Shown piece by piece: positions 29,801 to 38,116 of a stretch of DNA of 64,000 nucleotides. The notes beneath the pieces were generated by a model. The model saw nothing but the letters and a program-made list of their open reading frames with translations. It was not told the origin of the DNA and made no database searches. How positions within the stretch are numbered: position 1 is the first letter of the stretch; each line of letters opens with the position of its first letter. The translations under genes and the position numbers were made by a program. Source of the stretch: Roseofilum casamattae BLCC-M143 (lineage in GTDB: Bacteria; Cyanobacteriota; Cyanobacteriia; Cyanobacteriales; Desertifilaceae); NCBI RefSeq assembly GCF_030068455.1, contig NZ_JAQOSQ010000005.1:62001-126000 (forward strand), read 5' to 3'.

Positions 29801-32800
29801 GTTTTATCCTCAGCTTCTGGCGGATTCGTCGTTGTTGGAGCAACCAAGGGCAAAGTTACCGTTGCTGGAGTTAGGTCGGTATTGCCTGCTTCATCGGTGA
29901 CCGTGTACTCGAAGGTGGCATCTCCGACAAAATTGGGATTGGGGTCAAACACCAGGTGCGCGGCTTGCTCTGGAGTAAAGGTTTGTCCCGCTTCGACTGG
30001 TTCGCCATTGTAGAATAAGGTTCCTTCACCCGCTGGGGGCAGTGTGGTTACCGTAAAGAAGGAAATATCATTATCCGGGTCAGTTCCCGTCAGCGTCGGT
30101 ACCGGACTCGGTTCGTCATTGGGACGAGTTTCCCCTGTTTTGTCCTGAGCTTCTGGGGGATTATTAGTTGTTGTTGTCGGAGCGACTAGGGGCAGAGTTA
30201 CTGTTGCTGGAGTTGGGTCGGTATTCCCTGTCTCATCCGTCACCGTATAGTTAAAGGTCGCATCTCCGGTGAAACTTGGATTGGGATCGAATACCAGTTG
30301 CGCTGCTTGTTCTGGGGTAAATGTTTGTCCCGCTGCTACCGGCTCTCCATTAAAGAACAGAGTTCCTTGACTTGCTGGTGGCAGGGTAGTTACCGTAAAG
30401 AACGAAATATCATTATCTGGGTCAGTTCCCGTCAGCGTCGGTACCGGTCCGGGTTCGTCATTCGGACGAGTTTCCGCCGTTTTGTCCTGAGCTTCGGGGG
30501 GATTATTGGTCGTGGTTGGGGCAATGACTGGAATGGTAACCGTAGCTGGAGTCGCATCCGTATTGCCATTATTATCCGTTGCCGTGTAATCAAAGGTAAC
30601 GTTCCCGGTAAAGGCTGGATCGGGATTGAAGACCAACCGACTGGCTTCCTCTGGAGTCAGTTGCTGATTAGCACTGACTGGATTGCCATCGAGTAAAAGC
30701 TGTCCTTCACTGGCATCGGGCAGACTGGTGATGGTGAATGAAGCGATCGTATCCCCAGTATCGCGATCGATTGCCGTGAGAGTTGGAACAGGAGCTGGCT
30801 CATCGTTCGGTATGGTTTCAGATAGCTTATCTTGTGCCTCTGGCGGGTTATTGGTCGTACCAGTAATCGTTACCGAGATATTGGCTTGGTTGGAAGTATT
30901 ACCATCATTATCATCGACCGTGTAAGGAATGGTAGCAGTTCCAGTAAAGTCTGGCAGAGGGTCAAAGGTAACTTGACCGGTATTATCAACAGTAAAAGTC
31001 CCTTGTCCATCAACTGTCAGTGTGGTCTGAGTACCTGGAGTATTGGGGTCAAGGTCTACTGTACTAGGGTCAATTGTGCCATCAGCATCTGTGTCGTCAT
31101 TAGTAATACTGAAGGTAACATTGGTGTCTTGAGGAGTGGTGGTGCTGTCATTGTTAGCAACGGGAGGAGTAGTTGTAGTGCCGACGGGGGTGGTGAGGCT
31201 CTTCTGGTCGTCCTCGGTACCATCGCTGTTGTTGGGATCCGAGTCGGGGTCGCTTTGGTCGGAGGCGCTCACTTGAGCGGTGTTGCTCAAGCTGGTGGTG
31301 CCGGCATTGATCGTGCCGACGATTTCCAGGGTGGTGCTGGTATTGTTGTTGAGGTTACCGACAGTCCACACGCCGGTGCCGCTGTCGTAGCTTCCCGTGC
31401 TGGTATTGCTGCTGACGAAGGTTAGCCCCGCAGGTACCGCTTCGCTCACTTCTACTCCCGTGGCGTTATCCGGTCCGCTGTTGGCGAGGGTGATGGTGTA
31501 GGTGATGGTGTCCCCGACGTCGGGAGTGCTGTCGCTGATGGTTTTGGCCGTGATTTCCAGGTCGGCTGGGCCAGTACCGACGGGGGTGGTGAGGCTCTTT
31601 TGGTCGTCCTCGGTACCATCGCTGTTGTTGGGAGTCGAGTCGGGGTCGCTTTGGTCGGAGGCGCTCACTTGAGCGGTGTTGCTCAAGCTGGTGGTGCCGG
31701 CATTGATGGTGCCGACGATTTCCAGGGTGGTGCTGGTATTGTTGTTGAGGGTACCGACAGTCCACACGCCGGTGCCGCTGTCGTAGCTTCCCGTGCTGGT
31801 ATTGCTGCTGACGAAGGTTAGCCCCGCAGGTACCGCTTCGCTCACTTCTACGCCCGTGGCGTTATCCGGTCCGCTGTTGGCGAGGGTGATGGTGTAGGTG
31901 ATGGTGTCCCCGACGTTGGGAGCCGTGTTGTTGATGGTTTTGGCCGTGATTTCCAGGTCGGCTGGGCCGGTACCGATGGGGGTGGTGAGGCTCTTTTGGT
32001 CGTCCTCGGTACCATCGCTGTTGTTGGGAGTCGAGTCGGGGTCGCTTTGGTCGGAGGCGCTCACTTGAGCGGTGTTGCTCAAGCTGGTGGTGCCGGCATT
32101 GATCGTGCCGACGATTTCCAGGGTGGCATTAGCGCCGTTGTTGACGGTACCGACGGTCCACACCCCGCTGGTGTTGTCGTAGGTTCCACTGCTCGGGTTG
32201 CTGCTGACGAAGGTTAGTCCCGCAGGTACCGCTTCGCTCACTTCTACTCCCGTGGCATTGGCCGGTCCGCTGTTGGCGAGGGTGATGGTGTAGGTGATGG
32301 TGTCCCCGACGTTGGGAGCCGTGTTGCTGATGGTTTTGGCCGTGATTTCCAGGTCGGCCAGATTGGCTGAGTCAACTACGTTTGTGGTATCGGTGAGGGT
32401 GTCTCCTGGGGAAGTGTCGTTGACTCCTGGAACTTCAACTGTATTGCTCAGGGTGCTTCCAGCAGCGGCAGCGACCGTTCCTTCTATGAGAATTGTTAGG
32501 GTGTCGTCGGGACCGACATTAGCACCAACAAAAACATCGAAGGTATCGTCGCTGGTGTCGCCAGCAGTACCTCGGTCATTGCTCGCAAATGTCTGTTGAA
32601 CAATATTAGAATCTCCTGTGGTGCCAATATCAGCGATCGAAGCACTAACGTTGGTGACGGTAATATCGCTAGCAGGGATAATGTCTTGGACGACTAAGCC
32701 GACGACGCGATCGGGATTCTGGTTATTGGTGAGGGTAATGGTGTAGGTGATGGCTTGTCCAGTCCCAATATTATCTACACCATCGGTCTTATTAATGGAG

Positions 32801-34089
32801 AAGTCTACATCTGGAGTGGGAGTCGGCAGAGTTCCGAAGTCACCAGAGTTGGGGCTGGGTAATAAGACTTCTGTAACATTATCAATATTTCCGGTAGCAT
32901 CTAGCTCGAACCGGACAAAACGTCTTTCATTATCGTTGCCGTTCGCTCTAATAATCGCGTAAAGATTACCATCTGCTCCAAAGCCGAGAGAACCGGAGTT
33001 ATCTACATTGGCAATTCCAGCATCACCGGAATAGGTAGCAACCCGAGTGGTAACGTCCACTTGGTAGAGCCTTAACTCTCCCCCCGTGAGCACTGATACA
33101 TAGAGGATATTTGCATTGTTCGGATCGAAGGCGGCATCTCCACTTCCTTGGACAAACGCAGGAGTTCCTCCGCTAATTGCACCTTCATCTGTTGCTACTC
33201 CCGTGTTGGGATCGATACTGTAGAGGTTTGGAGACGTTGATGATAGACCGTAAATGGTACCCGTTCCAGCTTGTTGAGCGAGTTTGAGAAATAGAACGCC
33301 ATTTGTTCCCGTGCTGCCTACTGTTGTATTGGTTTGAGTTGCAGGGTCCCAATAGCCCACACTCGGATTGTTAGTATCTGTTCCAACATAGTAAATGCGT
33401 CCGGTGAGACTATCACGAGTAATTCCAAAGCTTCGGAATGCCAGAGCTCCTCCAGGAATCGCCGTTTGTTCTCCATTAGTAATATCAACTAGAGAAAGGA
33501 CAGAAGGATTGCCACTAACAGAATAGAAAGGGTTGGGATAGATATCGGGCAAGACGGAGTTATAAGCCAGTTGGGCTTGTGGAGAGATGGCTAATTCGGT
33601 CCGAATCTCTCCGGTCTGATAATCGAGATTCCAGTTCCCTCCTAAAGCGGCACTACCGGTTAGGCTTGTGGAAGCTGCAATGGTGGCTTGCGTCAGTTGG
33701 CTCAGACAATTTACAAACTGTCTACCTATTTCTTCTGCTGCAATTTGACAACCATATAATAGAACTTCTGCTCTGTTTGCTAGAATATCCGACCAACGGT
33801 GGAGGTGCTGGTTGTATTTGGATAAGGACTCAATGGTTAGGGTGCTGGAGGCGAATTTAACTCGGCCGGCTCCACCGTGAGAAATTAGGTGTAGGGATTC
33901 AATGGAGTTGCTCGGGTACTGGCTTAAATGGCCCGTAATTTGCTCGATACCATCTGCGGATTCGTCCAAAAGCACGATGGTAATTCCGGGCACAATTCCG
34001 TCGAGGAGGGTGCGCAAATCGGGAAGATTGCGATCGACAAAGGCAATGTGCTTTGGGGTTATAGGGAAATTGAATTGAGTAGACATCAT
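26845..34089 (-). CDS. Giant DUF4347 / DUF11 / Ig-like / RTX repeat surface or secreted protein
   Basis: About 2,415 residues. Order from the N-terminus: DUF4347 domain (about 10-165, with LHLISHGGAGRV and LLYGCQIA); a beta-propeller-like segment (about 190-415); four DUF11-type repeats, the last three nearly identical; a cadherin-like domain; about seven ~112-residue Ig-like repeats (DNDISFFTV, GTLFYNGEPV); a Pro-Thr linker; roughly 450 residues of RTX calcium-binding nonapeptides; and a terminal FVLRTGA/IGLTGGL module shared with the CAP-RTX protein. The lack of a signal peptide and the RTX tail point to type I secretion, and the long repeat stalk suggests an adhesin or cell-surface fibre. 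The frame extends to a GTG at 34113; the ATG at 34089 is used here. Neither has a clear ribosome site. Confidence 0.85.
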   Translation of the reverse strand: MMSTQFNFPITPKHIAFVDRNLPDLRTLLDGIVPGITIVLLDESADGIEQITGHLSQYPSNSIESLHLISHGGAGRVKFASSTLTIESLSKYNQHLHRWSDILANRAEVLLYGCQIAAEEIGRQFVNCLSQLTQATIAASTSLTGSAALGGNWNLDYQTGEIRTELAISPQAQLAYNSVLPDIYPNPFYSVSGNPSVLSLVDITNGEQTAIPGGALAFRSFGITRDSLTGRIYYVGTDTNNPSVGYWDPATQTNTTVGSTGTNGVLFLKLAQQAGTGTIYGLSSTSPNLYSIDPNTGVATDEGAISGGTPAFVQGSGDAAFDPNNANILYVSVLTGGELRLYQVDVTTRVATYSGDAGIANVDNSGSLGFGADGNLYAIIRANGNDNERRFVRFELDATGNIDNVTEVLLPSPNSGDFGTLPTPTPDVDFSINKTDGVDNIGTGQAITYTITLTNNQNPDRVVGLVVQDIIPASDITVTNVSASIADIGTTGDSNIVQQTFASNDRGTAGDTSDDTFDVFVGANVGPDDTLTILIEGTVAAAAGSTLSNTVEVPGVNDTSPGDTLTDTTNVVDSANLADLEITAKTISNTAPNVGDTITYTITLANSGPANATGVEVSEAVPAGLTFVSSNPSSGTYDNTSGVWTVGTVNNGANATLEIVGTINAGTTSLSNTAQVSASDQSDPDSTPNNSDGTEDDQKSLTTPIGTGPADLEITAKTINNTAPNVGDTITYTITLANSGPDNATGVEVSEAVPAGLTFVSSNTSTGSYDSGTGVWTVGTLNNNTSTTLEIVGTINAGTTSLSNTAQVSASDQSDPDSTPNNSDGTEDDQKSLTTPVGTGPADLEITAKTISDSTPDVGDTITYTITLANSGPDNATGVEVSEAVPAGLTFVSSNTSTGSYDSGTGVWTVGNLNNNTSTTLEIVGTINAGTTSLSNTAQVSASDQSDPDSDPNNSDGTEDDQKSLTTPVGTTTTPPVANNDSTTTPQDTNVTFSITNDDTDADGTIDPSTVDLDPNTPGTQTTLTVDGQGTFTVDNTGQVTFDPLPDFTGTATIPYTVDDNDGNTSNQANISVTITGTTNNPPEAQDKLSETIPNDEPAPVPTLTAIDRDTGDTIASFTITSLPDASEGQLLLDGNPVSANQQLTPEEASRLVFNPDPAFTGNVTFDYTATDNNGNTDATPATVTIPVIAPTTTNNPPEAQDKTAETRPNDEPGPVPTLTGTDPDNDISFFTVTTLPPASQGTLFFNGEPVAAGQTFTPEQAAQLVFDPNPSFTGDATFNYTVTDETGNTDPTPATVTLPLVAPTTTTNNPPEAQDKTGETRPNDEPSPVPTLTGTDPDNDISFFTVTTLPPAGEGTLFYNGEPVEAGQTFTPEQAAHLVFDPNPNFVGDATFEYTVTDEAGNTDLTPATVTLPLVAPTTTNPPEAEDKTAPRRSNNEPGPVPTLTGTDPDNDISFFTVTALPPASQGTLFYNGEPVKAGQKFTPEQAGQLTFDPNPNFVGDATFNYTVTDEAGNTDPTPATVTLPLQAPVQDPVAGAPPTALSGQSDPVPNNTPSPVPPLMATDPDGEVSFITVESTIPPAEGTLLYNGEPVQPGDTFTPEQAAQLVLQPNPGFTGTTQLTFSATDNDGNQSNTATVRLPVADATTNLPPVVNPATSDPIAQGSTTEASVPTLAGSDRDGIVSFFTIQEAPTPNEGTLFLNGEPVTTGQLIPTEQASQLTFIPNPSFTGNADFTFTATDNTGNVSQAPATITIPVVGQTPIIPTPTPTPTPTPTPTPTPTPTSGIVSNSGDSGVPSFAGINWGALLGIDFHECDDLNPDFYDAAPLRINPTKQDSNVLGTELSELLLANHDNNPTYGFGGHDLLLAYQGNDTVFTGLGNDTAYGGQFHDILLGQEGGDFLLGDRDNDTLFGGSERDLLHGGQENDWLLGGFGDDTAVGDRDNDTLLGEWGNDSLLGHRNQDVIFAGLDRDWVHGGRGWDILFGGQHEDTVFGDLDNDTIRGNQGRDSLMGGMHRDLLFGDQLEDTIHAGQGDDVVFGGQHEDVVFGDHHNDTLSGDDGHDSLMGNVCIDLLFGDRGRDTMHGGQQTDFLFGGQQEDSMYGDRGRDVLSGDRGNDTMYGNTGGDFLFGDTEQDLIYAGQGDDWAWGGNHEDTMYGDRGNDVLSGDRGNDTMYGNTGGDFLFGDTEQDTIHAGQGDDWAFGGRDSDMVNGDRGNDIVSGDRGSDYLLGDEDNDTLYGDTENDWLHGGQQNDVLYGGQHDDTLNGDRDNDVLFGDRDNDSLLGNENRDILSGGAGNDILFGGQQEDTLYGDGGSDTLSGDLGQDLLFGGEGIDFFVLRTGAAASDIASADIVADFELGIDAIGLTGGLTLNDITLQGTNNGTAVSVTQTGQVLGVVNGVTAEQLTPYITPVDIGLV
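28741..28800 (-). repeat. GTTGGC-type microrepeat encoding the Pro-Thr linker
   Basis: Ten degenerate hexamer units of the form GTTGGC/GTCGGA encode alternating Thr-Pro residues between the Ig-like and RTX halves of the giant protein. Such tracts change length easily by slippage in steps of two residues. Confidence 0.85.
31181..32368 (-). repeat. Three tandem 396-bp near-identical repeats (DUF11 modules)
   Basis: The same junction sequence (CCGACGGGGG or CCGATGGGGG) recurs at 31181, 31577 and 31973, a period of exactly 396 bases or 132 residues. Long blocks are identical between units at the DNA level, including silent positions. That indicates recent duplication or gene conversion inside the giant RTX gene. 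Confidence 0.9.
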
Positions 34090-34605
34090 TATGGTAGATA
34101 ATTTGCTCGACACTGATAAATATTGGGAATTGAATTGAACTTAATTTTGGATGCGCCCAATTTCGCATTATTCTTTCTCAAAATAATTCATAATTGATGC
34201 TACTGAATCCGGATTGTAATGGTTTCAAACCTCTGGACATTGAGATCTTCATACTATGGTGAATGGGTTTGCGTGTTCTTAGCGTGACTATCTCTTGGTA
34301 GGTACACTGGTTTTAGCGATCGCTCTCTTCAAATTCGATACTAGTTATTGAGCAAGGAGCATCTCTAGAGTTGGACAGAGAAAGAATTAGTTTGAATACT
34401 AGATGTTATTTTATGTAATTATACTACATTATGTGAATATTTTAGGGATCGGGGAGATTACGCAACCTCCCAATTCATTCATTTTAGCCAAAGAATTTGC
34501 CAATTGCCAATCTCACTTTGAATTTTAACGAATCATTGTGAAATTTTTGTGAAATGTGGATTATACTGAACTTTGGAACGACTGCTTCACAATTCCTTAT
34601 CATTT
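34090..34605. other. Divergent intergenic region, giant RTX gene / glycosyltransferase
   Basis: About 500 AT-rich bases between divergently transcribed genes, with no convincing gene. A candidate promoter for the glycosyltransferase is listed at 34536-34567. No clear promoter is seen for the giant gene. Confidence 0.4.
34536..34567 (+). promoter_or_regulatory. Direct repeat TTGTGAAAT x2 (11-bp period) before a TATACT -10 box
   Basis: TTGTGAAAT occurs at 34536-34544 and 34547-34555, one helical turn apart, followed by TATACT at 34562-34567. No good -35 box is present, which fits an activator-dependent promoter. The reverse complement resembles the TTTCAC-N5-TTTCAC motif at 16966 and 25210. 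Confidence 0.45.
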
Positions 34606-35853
34606 ATGCGTATTTTAATTTATTCTTACAACTATGCTCCGGAACCGATTGGCATTGCTCCATTGATGACAGAATTAGCAGAAGGATTGGTGCAACGAGG
34701 TCATGAAGTACGGGTGGTAACGGGAATGCCGAATTATCCAGAACGGCAAGTTTACCCGGAATATCGAGGCAAGTTTTATGTAACCGAAATCAAACAACAA
34801 GTCTTAATTCAACGAAGTTATATCTATATTAAAGGTCCAAAACCTGGATTGTTAGACCGACTGTTGCTCGATGGCAGTTTTATGCTGAGTAGCGTGGTTC
34901 AAGCCTTTCGAGGGTGGCGACCGGATATTGTTTTTGCGACAATTCCTCCTCTGCCAATTTCGATCCCCGTGAGTTTCTTCTCTTACTTTCGCGGTTGTCC
35001 AACTATCCTAAATTTGCAAGATATTGTCTCGGAAGCGGCGGTTCGTGTCGGACTCCTCAAACGAGAATCAATGCTATTCAAACTAGCCGAAAGTCTGGAG
35101 ACTTTGGCGTATTCAACATCGGAGAGAATTAGCGCGATCGCGGAAGGATTTCGAGAGAAGCTGATCGAACAAGGTATTGACGATCGCAAAATTACCTGCA
35201 TTCCCAATTGGGTGGACATTAACTTCATTCAGCCCCTACCTCAAGAACCAAACTCGTTCCGAACAGAACACGCACTTAATAGCAAATTTGTTGTCTTGTA
35301 TGCGGGGAATATTGCCTTAACTCAAGGCTTGAGTACGGTCATCGAAGCGGCGAAACAACTGCAGTCAATTGTAGAGATTCAATTTGTCATTGTTGGAGAA
35401 GAAAAAGCCTTGAGTACTCTGCAACAAGAGTGCGATCGCATAGGCGCGACTAATGTGATACTTCTGCCCTTCCAGCCCCGAGAAAATCTGCCACAAATGT
35501 ATGCCGCAGCTAACCTCAGTTTAGTCATCCAAAAAGAGCGCGTGACGGCCTTTAACCTGCCTTCAAAAATCCCTCTAATTCTGGCCAGCGGTCGAGCGAT
35601 CGTTGCCTCCGTTCCCGCCGATGGCACGGCAGCGAAAGCCGTTCGCGACAGCCAAGGTGGCGTCGTCGTTCCTCCAGAAGATGCCACAGCCCTAGCGACA
35701 GAGATTAAGCGGCTCTACCGCGATCCGGATGAAGCCGAAGGACTGGGCAAACAAGGACGGGAATACGCGATCGCCAACTTCTCCTTAGAACAAGCGCTCA
35801 ACCGCTACGAAGCCCTATTTACTGAAGCGATCGCCAGCTATAAAGCGAGATAA
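34606..35853 (+). CDS. WcaI-type family 4 glycosyltransferase
   Basis: A 415-residue GT-B fold glycosyltransferase. The N-terminus MRILIYSYNYAPEPIGIAPL and the MPNYPE motif are typical of WcaI-like colanic-acid/exopolysaccharide glycosyltransferases. The donor-binding half has VVLYAGNIALTQGL and a late E-containing stretch (RVTAFNLPSKIPLILASGR) where retaining GT4 enzymes bind the sugar nucleotide. The ATG at 34606 begins exactly at the conserved N-terminus; a TTG at 34573 would add only an unconserved leader. No other polysaccharide genes adjoin it, so the sugar and acceptor cannot be named. It probably adds a sugar to a lipid-linked or capsular glycan at the inner face of the membrane. Confidence 0.88.
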   Translation: MRILIYSYNYAPEPIGIAPLMTELAEGLVQRGHEVRVVTGMPNYPERQVYPEYRGKFYVTEIKQQVLIQRSYIYIKGPKPGLLDRLLLDGSFMLSSVVQAFRGWRPDIVFATIPPLPISIPVSFFSYFRGCPTILNLQDIVSEAAVRVGLLKRESMLFKLAESLETLAYSTSERISAIAEGFREKLIEQGIDDRKITCIPNWVDINFIQPLPQEPNSFRTEHALNSKFVVLYAGNIALTQGLSTVIEAAKQLQSIVEIQFVIVGEEKALSTLQQECDRIGATNVILLPFQPRENLPQMYAAANLSLVIQKERVTAFNLPSKIPLILASGRAIVASVPADGTAAKAVRDSQGGVVVPPEDATALATEIKRLYRDPDEAEGLGKQGREYAIANFSLEQALNRYEALFTEAIASYKAR

Positions 35854-35951
35854 CCTCAATTGCGGTCAACCGTCCTATCTTCACGTTAAGATAAAGATTC
35901 CGAGACCGTTGAAATGAGATCGATTGTCAATTATTGCGAATCATTGCGTGC

Positions 35952-36368
35952 ATGTTCAATTCTGCCCAAACAACCTTCTCCCCATCGACTGACTCTAATT
36001 CTTTACCGCTAGAGCACAGCGAGCAACTCGCCCTGGCCATTGCCGAAGCAGCAGACGATCGGAAAGGAGAAGATATCGTCATCCTCAAAGTCGATGAAGT
36101 CTCCTATCTGGCGGACTACTTCATCATCGTTACCGGATTTTCCACCGTACAAGTGCGAGCGATCGCGCGATCGATTGAAGATAAGGTGGAAGAACTCTTC
36201 GAGCGCGTCCCCCTACGCACGGAAGGGAAATCGGAAGGAAGTTGGATTCTGCAAGACTTTGGCGAGGCCATTGTCCATATCTTTCTACCCGAAGAACGAG
36301 AATTTTACAATCTCGATGCCTTCTGGGGTCATGGCGAACCGGTAGAATTTAACAGACAGACCTCATAA
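35952..36368 (+). CDS. rsfS: Ribosome silencing factor RsfS (Iojap family)
   Basis: A 138-residue protein. Residues about 27-130 form the RsfS domain, with [19 protein letters not shown], the RSIEDKVEE helix, and the end [16 protein letters not shown] followed by YNLDAFWG, all hallmarks of the family. RsfS binds ribosomal protein uL14 and blocks subunit joining when nutrients run low. A TTG at 35934 could add six residues; the ATG at 35952 is preferred. It is followed after 7 bases by the CGLD27-type gene and then by the asparaginase gene, probably one operon. Confidence 0.93.
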   Translation: MFNSAQTTFSPSTDSNSLPLEHSEQLALAIAEAADDRKGEDIVILKVDEVSYLADYFIIVTGFSTVQVRAIARSIEDKVEELFERVPLRTEGKSEGSWILQDFGEAIVHIFLPEEREFYNLDAFWGHGEPVEFNRQTS

Positions 36369-36375
36369 CTCTCCC

Positions 36376-36882
36376 ATGCCCACGATCGATCCTTCGAGCT
36401 GGCCCTGTCCCGTTCCCAAAGACCAACAACCTCTAGAAGAATATCAAGCGCTGAAAGAGTCGGGGTTTTTCCGCTGGGGAACTCTCGAACACCGGCCCTA
36501 TCTGAGACAACTCTTCTGGATCTGGAGCTTAAGCTGGATTGTCACCGGGCCAGTCGCGGCTGCGAGTTTTCCCTTCGATAAAGACCCACTTCACTTCGGC
36601 ATTTCTGCAAGTGCTGGAGCGATCCTCCTCCTGGTTCTGGTTTGGTCGCGATTGTATTTGGGATGGAAATACATTTGCGATCGCCTCAACGACCCCGTTA
36701 TCTCCTACGAAGAATCCGGTTGGTACGACGGTCAACTCTGGGAAAAATCCCCAGAAGCCCTGGCCCAAGACCGCTTGATTGTCACCTACCAAGTTAAACC
36801 CATTCTGCAACGCTTGCATTGGACGTTTGCCGGACTGGGGATAGTTCTGGGGACGGAAACTATTAGTTGGGTTTGTTTCTAA
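36376..36882 (+). CDS. CGLD27 / DUF1230 family membrane protein
   Basis: A 168-residue protein of the family named for conservation in the green lineage and diatoms, found in cyanobacteria and plastids. The N-terminal signature CPVPKDQQPLEEYQALKES is diagnostic. Two membrane helices lie at about 55-72 and 78-98, and a third at the C-terminus (about 143-168). The conserved WEK and DRLIVTYQVKPIL stretches lie between. Function is not established; plant homologues have been tied to iron nutrition and chloroplast physiology. It sits 7 bases after rsfS. Confidence 0.88.
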   Translation: MPTIDPSSWPCPVPKDQQPLEEYQALKESGFFRWGTLEHRPYLRQLFWIWSLSWIVTGPVAAASFPFDKDPLHFGISASAGAILLLVLVWSRLYLGWKYICDRLNDPVISYEESGWYDGQLWEKSPEALAQDRLIVTYQVKPILQRLHWTFAGLGIVLGTETISWVCF

Positions 36883-36935
36883 ACGAGCAAACCTCACCTC
36901 TACCTTGATGACTTCATTTTCAATGGATTAACTTT

Positions 36936-37883
36936 ATGACTCGGGGAAAACGTACTGCCGCACTACAAGTGAGCCTGCTTCGCGAAGGTATTACTGAATC
37001 GAACCATAGCGCCCATGCTGTGGTTTGCGATGACAAAGGACGAGTTCTTTCTGCAGCCGGAGATGCGGAAACGGCAACGTTTATTCGATCGTCCTTGAAA
37101 CCGTTTCAAGCCCTGGCGGTTGCCAGTACCGGTACTTTAGAACGATACGATCTGAGCGATCGCGATTTAGCCATTATCTGTAGTTCCCATCAAGGCACCA
37201 CAGAACAAGCGCGACAAGTCTTTAATATCCTCTGGCGCTGCGATATCGAACCCAAAGCTTTGCAATGTCCCGTGCCTCCTGGCACGCGCAGTCCCTTACA
37301 GCATAATTGTTCGGGCAAACATGCAGGAATGCTGGCGGTTTGCCAGCAACGCCATTGGATGAAGGAAAATTATTTGCGCCGCAATCATCCAGTACAACAG
37401 TTAATTTTAACCAAAGTCGCCGAGCTGCTGCGCATTCCTCCCGATGAATTAATTGGCGTTCGCGATGATTGTGGCGCGCCGACCTATTATATGCAGTTGG
37501 GGCAAATGGCAGCATTGTATGCTCAATTAGGATCGGGCGATCGCTTGGATCTCGAACGCATTGTCCGAGCAATGACCCATTATCCGGAGTTGGTCGCTGG
37601 TACAGATAAGTTTGATACGGAGCTGATGCGCCTGAGTAACGGACAGTTAGTCAGTAAGTCAGGAGGTGAAGGCATTCAATGTGTGGGACGCATTGGCGAA
37701 GGCATGGGTTTGGCGATTAAGGTCGTTGATGGCAGCAAGCGGGCGAAATATGCGGCGGCGATCGAGTGTTTGAAACAGCTTGGGTGGATTACGCTGACTA
37801 TGGCGGATATTTTGGCCGAGCGGTTTATGACTCTGAGCGAGTTTAAACGATTGGAGACAAGCGGCGAATTATCGATGCTGTAA
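36936..37883 (+). CDS. Asparaginase II family protein
   Basis: A 315-residue enzyme of the Rhizobium-type asparaginase II family, unrelated to the E. coli type I/II enzymes. The Ser-Lys active-site motif is visible as RSSLKPFQAL (about 51-60), the second catalytic Ser in CSSHQGT, and the metal/substrate Cys-His-Lys region in HNCSGKHAGM and DDCGAPTY. It is expected to hydrolyse L-asparagine to aspartate and ammonia in the cytoplasm. Length matches the family. It follows the rsfS and CGLD27 genes with a 53-base gap. Confidence 0.9.
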   Translation: MTRGKRTAALQVSLLREGITESNHSAHAVVCDDKGRVLSAAGDAETATFIRSSLKPFQALAVASTGTLERYDLSDRDLAIICSSHQGTTEQARQVFNILWRCDIEPKALQCPVPPGTRSPLQHNCSGKHAGMLAVCQQRHWMKENYLRRNHPVQQLILTKVAELLRIPPDELIGVRDDCGAPTYYMQLGQMAALYAQLGSGDRLDLERIVRAMTHYPELVAGTDKFDTELMRLSNGQLVSKSGGEGIQCVGRIGEGMGLAIKVVDGSKRAKYAAAIECLKQLGWITLTMADILAERFMTLSEFKRLETSGELSML

Positions 37884-37911
37884 CGGTTTGAGAAAAAGTT
37901 TGAGCGATCGC

Positions 37912-37940
37912 TTGCATATTTTAGAGAGACGATCTATACT
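37912..37940 (+). promoter_or_regulatory. Promoter of the initiator tRNA gene
   Basis: TTGCAT (37912-37917) and TATACT (37935-37940) are separated by 17 bases and end 11 bases before the mature tRNA, so transcription would begin a few bases upstream of the tRNA. Confidence 0.65.
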
Positions 37941-37951
37941 AGATGAAGTGA

Positions 37952-38028
<77 letters not shown>

Positions 38029-38040
38029 AATACTAATACA

Positions 38041-38072
38041 GAAAGCCTCGTTGAAGATTCAGCGAGGCTTTC
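38041..38072 (+). terminator. Intrinsic terminator after tRNA-fMet
   Basis: GAAAGCCTCGTTGA pairs with TCAGCGAGGCTTTC (one G-U pair) around the tetraloop AGAT, followed by a short T-rich tract. It starts 13 bases after the tRNA end. Confidence 0.85.
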
Positions 38073-38116
38073 TTGTTACCACAGTTGTGCGATCGCGATA
38101 ATCTTGAGAGGCCGAG

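Noticed and set aside
31181-32368. CRISPR-like array
   Set aside because: Units are 396 bases with no short-repeat/spacer structure and are in frame inside a coding gene.
30298-32599. Several plus-strand frames opposite the Ig-like and DUF11 repeats
   Set aside because: They recur with the repeat period of the minus-strand gene and have no start signals; they are shadows of that gene.
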